Assembly (NCBI GenBank): GCA_026874595.1
Contig: CM049310.1
Span: forward strand, 23,724,058 to 23,788,057
Direction of reading: 5' to 3'
Length of the DNA: 64,000 nt
DNA from: Sipunculus nudus
Lineage: Eukaryota; Annelida; Sipuncula; Golfingiida; Sipunculidae
Positions 39,001 to 46,100 of the stretch are shown piece after piece (the first letter of the stretch is position 1; the number at the start of each line of letters is the position of its first letter). Position numbers and translations under genes: made by a program. Below the pieces are notes generated by a model. It searched no databases. It was not told the DNA's origin and saw only the letters and a list, made by a program, of their open reading frames with translations.

Positions 39001-42000
39001 GATCATACTAATACTGATACAACATTTTTCATGGCTCAGATGGTGGTATTCAGGAGCCTCGAGAATTGGAGAAAACTACTTATTTTGGACAGGCCACTAT
39101 ATATTCCATGGTCAGTTGTCAAGTTGCAGACTCCAGTGGGATTTTAATGAAGACAGCTGGCAATATTCATCATTTTAAAGATTTAACCTTATCAATACAA
39201 AAAATCCAGGTTGCAATTTTCCCTCTGCAGTTTCAAGGTCACCAAACAAGGTCAAAGTAATGAGTTCTGATATTTTTTGAATATTTCCATGGTCAGTTTT
39301 CATTCCGTGGGGATTTAATGAAAATATCTGACAACATTCATTATTTTAAAACTTATAAGCTTTTCAGTCTACAAACCTATGTTGCCACATTTACTTTAAA
39401 TATTAAATGTCTATAAACAAAAGTCAAGATCATTCATGCTTACAATATTTCTATTTCCTATTTCGTTATTCCTTGGGGATTTCATGAGGAAGGCTAGCAT
39501 CATACATCATGTTAAAGCTTAAAAGGATATAAATCTGAAAAATCCTTTTGCAATTTTTCTTGTAGATTCAAGGTCAACAGGTAAAGCCAAGGTCATGACA
39601 TTTGATATATATATATATTTTTGGACTTTATTATATGAATGTCAAAGATTCACCTCTTGCGGCATATCCCTGATCAGCAATACTTTTTTCTTTAAACACT
39701 TTCAAAATCAAGGTCATAACTCAAGGTCAAGGTTATAACTTAAGGACAAAGCACTATACTGAACACTGAACTGAACACAAACATGCAAAAATTGTAAAAA
39801 AAAGGCTGTAAAAATTTTAATTAAAAAATCTATTGGTTATAATATATTTTTGTTTAAGTGTATACAATATTTAAATTACCTGCATTCAATAAGAAAATAG
39901 AAAAGAGCCATTTTTCATATGTGTTATATTGTTAAATAACTGGAAAATGTTGAGAATTCTGCTCACTTGGAAAGAAAATGCATCCATTTAAATAAGTTTA
40001 TTTTGCACTGCAATTACTTAAAGAACTTCTTCTGAGCTTTGTAAACATTAACATTATATACTTTGTCTGACAGGGCAAAGCATTTTAAAATCCTGCTTTT
40101 CAATCAGATTTGGATTATATCTGGAACTATTCATCATTAAAATACTATACAGTGGTGTGTGAATTCCCTTACGACTCATTACCTATTGATTATAAATTAT
40201 TTGTTTGTCTTCTAAAATCAACTACATTTTATGCTGTTATTGCCACGATGCCAGCCGAGTCTTTGTAGACCAGGGACAAGCAATGGAAAAGGCATCTTGC
40301 GGTACACCTTCATAATGCTGAGATTTGCACAGATAGTGTGTAAATTGGCCTTCCACGTGGCCATTCAGCCAGCTGTTTATTAAGTGGGCACAAATCGTAG
40401 TAGTTATAAAAAGACCTAGAAATTTCTTGCTTGAGATCTAGTTAGGATCCAGTGAGAGCTCCTTAGACACCCAGGATTCACTATGACTTGAGTAAAGACA
40501 TGCTTTGAGCACACTGAAAGTTAAAGTCTTCTAATTTTTTAAAGCTGTGGAACAATGATTTACCATGGGATCACTAAATCAAAATGTAGTTCATTACCAC
40601 ATTAGTCTCTGTCAACATGCATAATTCAAAGAACAAAGGAAAATTTGATCTGTTGAACAGATGTAGTATGTCCCCCACCTGTTGTGGAAATATCTGGAAT
40701 AAAAGTTGTGAAAACATGTATGAAATCTGAGATTGGTCAATGTCACCCACCAAGAATACCTCTGTGACCTTGAAATTTGCATCATGGTCATCCATATTGA
40801 AACTTGACCTAGCCCTTCATGAGGTGCAGCAATTCTGCAAGACTGGTGACTATGCCTCAATTTTTTTCAAGTTTTCATGCGATAACATCATTTTAGCATT
40901 ATCACTACTGCGACCTTGAAAAATGTGTCAAGGTCATCCATATTCAAACTTGAGGTAGCCCTTAATGAGGTGCATCAAAGCTGTAAGGTTGGTGACTGAC
41001 CTCAAATTTTTTTAGTAATTGCATTGACATCATTTTAGCATTATCGCCACTGTGACCTTGAAAAATGTGTCATGGTCATCCATGTTCAGGCTTGACCTGG
41101 CCCTTGGTAAGATGCATCAATGCTGCAAGTTTGGTGACCGTACCTGAAATTCTTTTCTAGTTATTGCGTAAAAATATCTTAAAATTGGCAACATTGATTT
41201 TTAGATCAGTAAAGCCACTGTTATAAGCTTTAACATGATGTATGATGATTGCTTTCCTCATAAAATCCCGAAGATATAAGAAAATACGAAAATGAAATAT
41301 CAAAGCCGTAACCTTGGCCTTGTTTAATTTGACCCTTATCATTTAAAGAAAATATGACCACACAGACTGAATATATATTATAAGCTTTAAAATGATGTAT
41401 GTTGCCACTTTATGACAAATGACCATGGAACAATTCAGTGAATATCAAAACACTAAACATTGACCTTGTTAGGTGAACTTGAAACTGTCGGAATGTGGAT
41501 TTTTGGATTGATAAGGTTAAAATCTTAAAATGATGCATGTTGCCAGTTATTTTGATGAAACTGCCACATAATGACAACTAACCCTGGTAAAATTCAATAT
41601 ATATTAAAAGCCATGACCTCGACCTTGTTTGGTGACCTTGAACTGCAGAGAGAAAAGGGAACATGGAATTTTGGACTGATACTGTTAAAATCTTTAAAAT
41701 GATGTATGTTGCCAGCTATTTTTATGAACTACTAAAGGAATGACAACTAACCATTGTAAAATCCAATATATATTAAAAGCCATGACCATGACCTTGTTTG
41801 GTGACCTTGGAACTGTAGAGAAAAACTGGCAACATGGATTTTCAGATAGCCGAGGTTATGAGCTTTAAATGATGTATGTTGCCTGCTCTCTTCATGAAAT
41901 TGCCAGGGAATGACAACAGATCCTGGACTGATAAGCCACTCTCACAGCTATGCTGGTAATAGACCATTTCAGCATTACAGGCGCGCATGTGCGATGACCG

Positions 42001-42358
42001 ACCTTGAGCCCAAGGTGAAAGGTCACCATTACCAAAACAAACTACATGCAGTCCTGACAACTTCTGCCGCTTCGTTTAGCAGACGCAGCAGATACACTGT
42101 GTTACTTGTTTCTCGGGGTTTAACATGCCTCGTCCCAAACAAAGTCGTTAAACATTGTATCAATGGTACACATGGTTTGTAAAAACAGAGCCAGCTAATC
42201 TGTGAAAAAACACAGGAAACCACATGTGCGTTGTGTGAGTTCTGATCAGTGAACGAAGGCACCAAGGCCGTGTCACGCGCATGTGGATGCAAGTTGCCAG
42301 CAGATCGGCGCGGACAAACAATTTTTGTTTAAAATAGTATAAACTATACTATATTCTA

Positions 42359-42399
<41 letters not shown>

Positions 42400-42817
42400 A
42401 ATCATAACATTAATGACTGGAGAAAATTTTACTGATACTGATACTAGTGATAGCGGTACATTGTTACAAATGTGTGAATTAATGACAACTTTAACAGCAG
42501 GGATTTCTGTCCAAATAAGTTGTGTGGCTACGTTTAGTTTAATACTAATAGTTAATATTTATATAGTATTATAACAGCATTACTATAATTATTAGTAATA
42601 CTTTGAGCCTGCCTCTCTTTCGTAACATAGAAAAGAAACTTATATAATCAGATATATATATATGCATATATATAAATACTTTAATATATATATGTATATT
42701 ATATATATATATACACACCTAGCTTTACCATATATTCTTGTTACATGTACTTATTGACAATTTTTTTACTCGCTATAATATATTAATTTACAACTACTAT
42801 TAATTTAAAAATAAACA

Positions 42818-42879
<62 letters not shown>

Positions 42880-43050
42880 CTGTTACATGAACTTATTGGC
42901 AATTTTTTTAGCTTTAGCTTGTTAATTCATAGTTTTTATTACTTCAAAATAACCATATTACTATAAACTTTATTATGATTTTTTTTATATAATTAATATT
43001 TAACTATATTATAAATATTATGAAAAGTGCAGTAGATTGGAGTTTTATAG

Positions 43051-43111
<61 letters not shown>

Positions 43112-46100
43112 ATCAATATGTATTACCCATCTTTTATTTATGTTTTATTTATTTTGTTTCTTAAATGTGTGGACACTGGCATTTAGCTCCTCTTTATGAT
43201 TAATAAAACTATCACACTCAGCAATAACAACTAATAGTTGAGATTTAACAAAAACAAATATCTGTCACTTGCAACATTAAAAGTATCTCACCTAAAAACA
43301 TTAAATATTACAAAACAGATGTACAGTTGATGAAAAGCCAGAAAAAGGTGGCACAATGCCTGTCTGTCTGATTATGCAAGATATTTGATGAAAAATTGAC
43401 CCTAAGAAAATTAAAAATATATTTCATATTTACCATTAGCTTTTAACAGTTTGTCTGATAGGCTTTCAAAAGCAAATGGGAATACTACGGGGGGGGGGGG
43501 GGGGGGGGAGGGGGGGGGGGGTGAGAAAAAAGCATCATTGCAACATCCTCTAAATAACAATTATGTGCCATGCATCAAATTACAATATATAAAAAGCTAT
43601 ATTTTTTTCTGGCCTGTGCCATTGATTCGAATTAATTAGATTTAAATGGCATACTCTTGACCTTTTTACTAATCTGTCAAATTTCTGTAGGTAGTGGATC
43701 AGTAGATATTTGATATTCAGTGTATCGGTGTGTATTGTGCCCTTGTCTAACAGCAGCTGGTCCAAAGCACTTGTATGAAGTAAAATTTATTAATTTTATA
43801 GTAAAAGTATATTATTTTTAGCATACGTATTATACACTTTGTATATTGAGGATTCTCAAGAATTGATTAGTGTTAAAACTCCATAAAAACTATATAAAAT
43901 AGGAAAATGTAAGCTGAAAAAGGTGTATGCTATAAAAGGACGTCCATATAGTAAATATATTTGCTTTTTTCCCACTGCGTTTTATTCATGTTTAAATCGT
44001 TCAACTGACATGTCATGTTTAAGTAAAAGGTTTATTTACTTTATTTGTGAAGTCCAGTAATATATATATATATACGCCAGTAGCATAATTTATATATAAA
44101 TATTATATTTGTGCACATGTTAAGAGATGACATTGACAAATCCATGAAAAGCTACCATACAAAAACTCTCTAATAATCATATTTTCTCAATTTCTTTGAC
44201 ACTTAAATATTTATCCCAGATCATGAAAGCCATAAACATCTTCAACAGAAGGCCAATAATATATTACGCATTAACAGTGACAAATAACAGGGTAAACAGT
44301 TATGTTTACAAGTTTTGCATTATAATATATTTTTTAATGTCTTGATATGCTCCCCAAAAGCTATATTATAATTTATATTTACCATCCCATTACCCAAGAG
44401 TTAAAGACATTTTTGTAATTTTGAAATAACAATAATCTTGTCCAGCAGTTTTGGCTTTTGCATGCTGAACTGTGAAAATTTACGTGAAACATTTCCGTTT
44501 TGTCCATGACAGGGTCAGAGAGTTATCAGTATTCATTATTTCCTCAGTGATTAGTGTGGATTATTATTAGGATATATAAAAATATTAAAGCATTATCTGG
44601 ACTAAAGGGAATTATGTCTTGAAACACTGGCCTTCAACATAACAGTATTATAATAAACTGTTATTAACACAGAAATCATGACACTGAAAATTTGAGATAG
44701 TTATAAAGATGCATTTCGAGAAAAAAAAGTTTAAGTAATCTAAATACTCATGATTAATAAATGGTTACTAACCTTCATATAAAAGTGTTGACAAAGACAT
44801 TTCTACATATAAATAAGTTAAATGTGAAGCACCGTCACGTGTCCACTTGAATATTTCACCAGTGTTATTCTGTGAGCCACATGGAGTGAGCGACTGCACA
44901 AGTGCCAGTATTTGTTACATTTTGTTTAAAAAGGCCAGCAGAAAAGCTCTAACCTACTTAGGAGCAATGTGTAACACTTATAAAGGGTGCCATTTTCTAT
45001 GGGAGGCATCCACTGAAAATATTAATAGAAATATAGAAAGGCTTGGAACGTGACGTTTCGCCATTTCTGCATTGCACATGTCTGGTCAAGGAACGTGTTT
45101 TGGTAATGGTGACCTTTGACCCTGACTAGCATGCATTGCGAGTCGCGAGATGCTGAAATGGTCTATTGGATCTGGATTGCGAGCTGAGAGAGCTAAATTT
45201 TTTACCACTTAACTGTTAAGGCAGTGTGTGTTGGCACTGAAATTCTTTAAAAACTTAGAAACACCTGCAACATCTGTAAAGTTAAGAATTTAGTAATGTA
45301 ATATTTAGTAATGTATATTTGTATCACACAGAAAATTCAGTAAAGAAGTAACTCACGGATGGGTTCTGTGAAGTATAGCACTGGAGAAGAATCGGAAGTT
45401 ATAAACAGCCCGGGGAATGTCAACTGCTCTGGCCAGAGATACAGGTTTTCCTTGATCCTTAGACTCCATCCTTGCAAACTCCTCTAGACGATCCTCAAGA
45501 AGGTCTGCTATCTTTGAAAGCAACTTGGACCTGGAAACAGCTGGAGTTTTGGACCATCTACAAACAGAAATTCATAGTCTGTCAGCTGATGGTAAATGCC
45601 CCCTGCTGAAGCCAAAAGAAAAATCAAAATACTTCTGCAAATCAATATTTTACCCCAAGCAGGTTTTATTTATTTATAAATGAAGTAAAGTTTAAAGGAA
45701 CCAATTTTCTAAGGCTTTGACATCAGAAGGTTATTAAAGTGGCTGCCCAACAATGCAAGGTTTTACTGGCTATATATATATCATATATTATTTTCCTATA
45801 CTTGGTATATTCTGATTTCACTCAGTTACCAAGCTCTCACAAATATTTCAGGTTTTGATTACAATTCTAAAAATTTGAACACTTGACATTTGATTCTTAA
45901 AAGACATTTCATATATTTCAAATTAAATTGCTGTTACTTTCACTCTTCTTCCAACAAACTGATACATTTACTCAGAAGATGGTGGGTCTTTATACTCTCT
46001 TCCATAAAGAAAACTGTATACTTCTTTATTTCTGAACTGAGCTGTTCAAGTACTTCTACATCTAACTGATGCTTGATTTTTAAGGCAAATTCCTTCCAAA

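Larger units (their letters stand above)
41950..45174. mobile_element. Candidate 3.2 kb TIR element with AT-rich core
   Basis: AATAGACCATTTCAGCAT at the left (from about 41959) recurs reversed at the right (ATGCTGAAATGGTCTATT, about 45150-45167). A second matching inner block, AAAGGTCACCATTACCAAAA, lies at about 42019-42038, with its complement at about 45098-45117. The core is very AT-rich with three long AT microsatellites and has no transposase-like frame. Target duplication not found. Entirely inside ALDH8A1 intron 2. Confidence 0.6.

Noticed and set aside
43440-43640. Small protein with poly-Gly
   Set aside because: Created by the G tract at 43489-43521.
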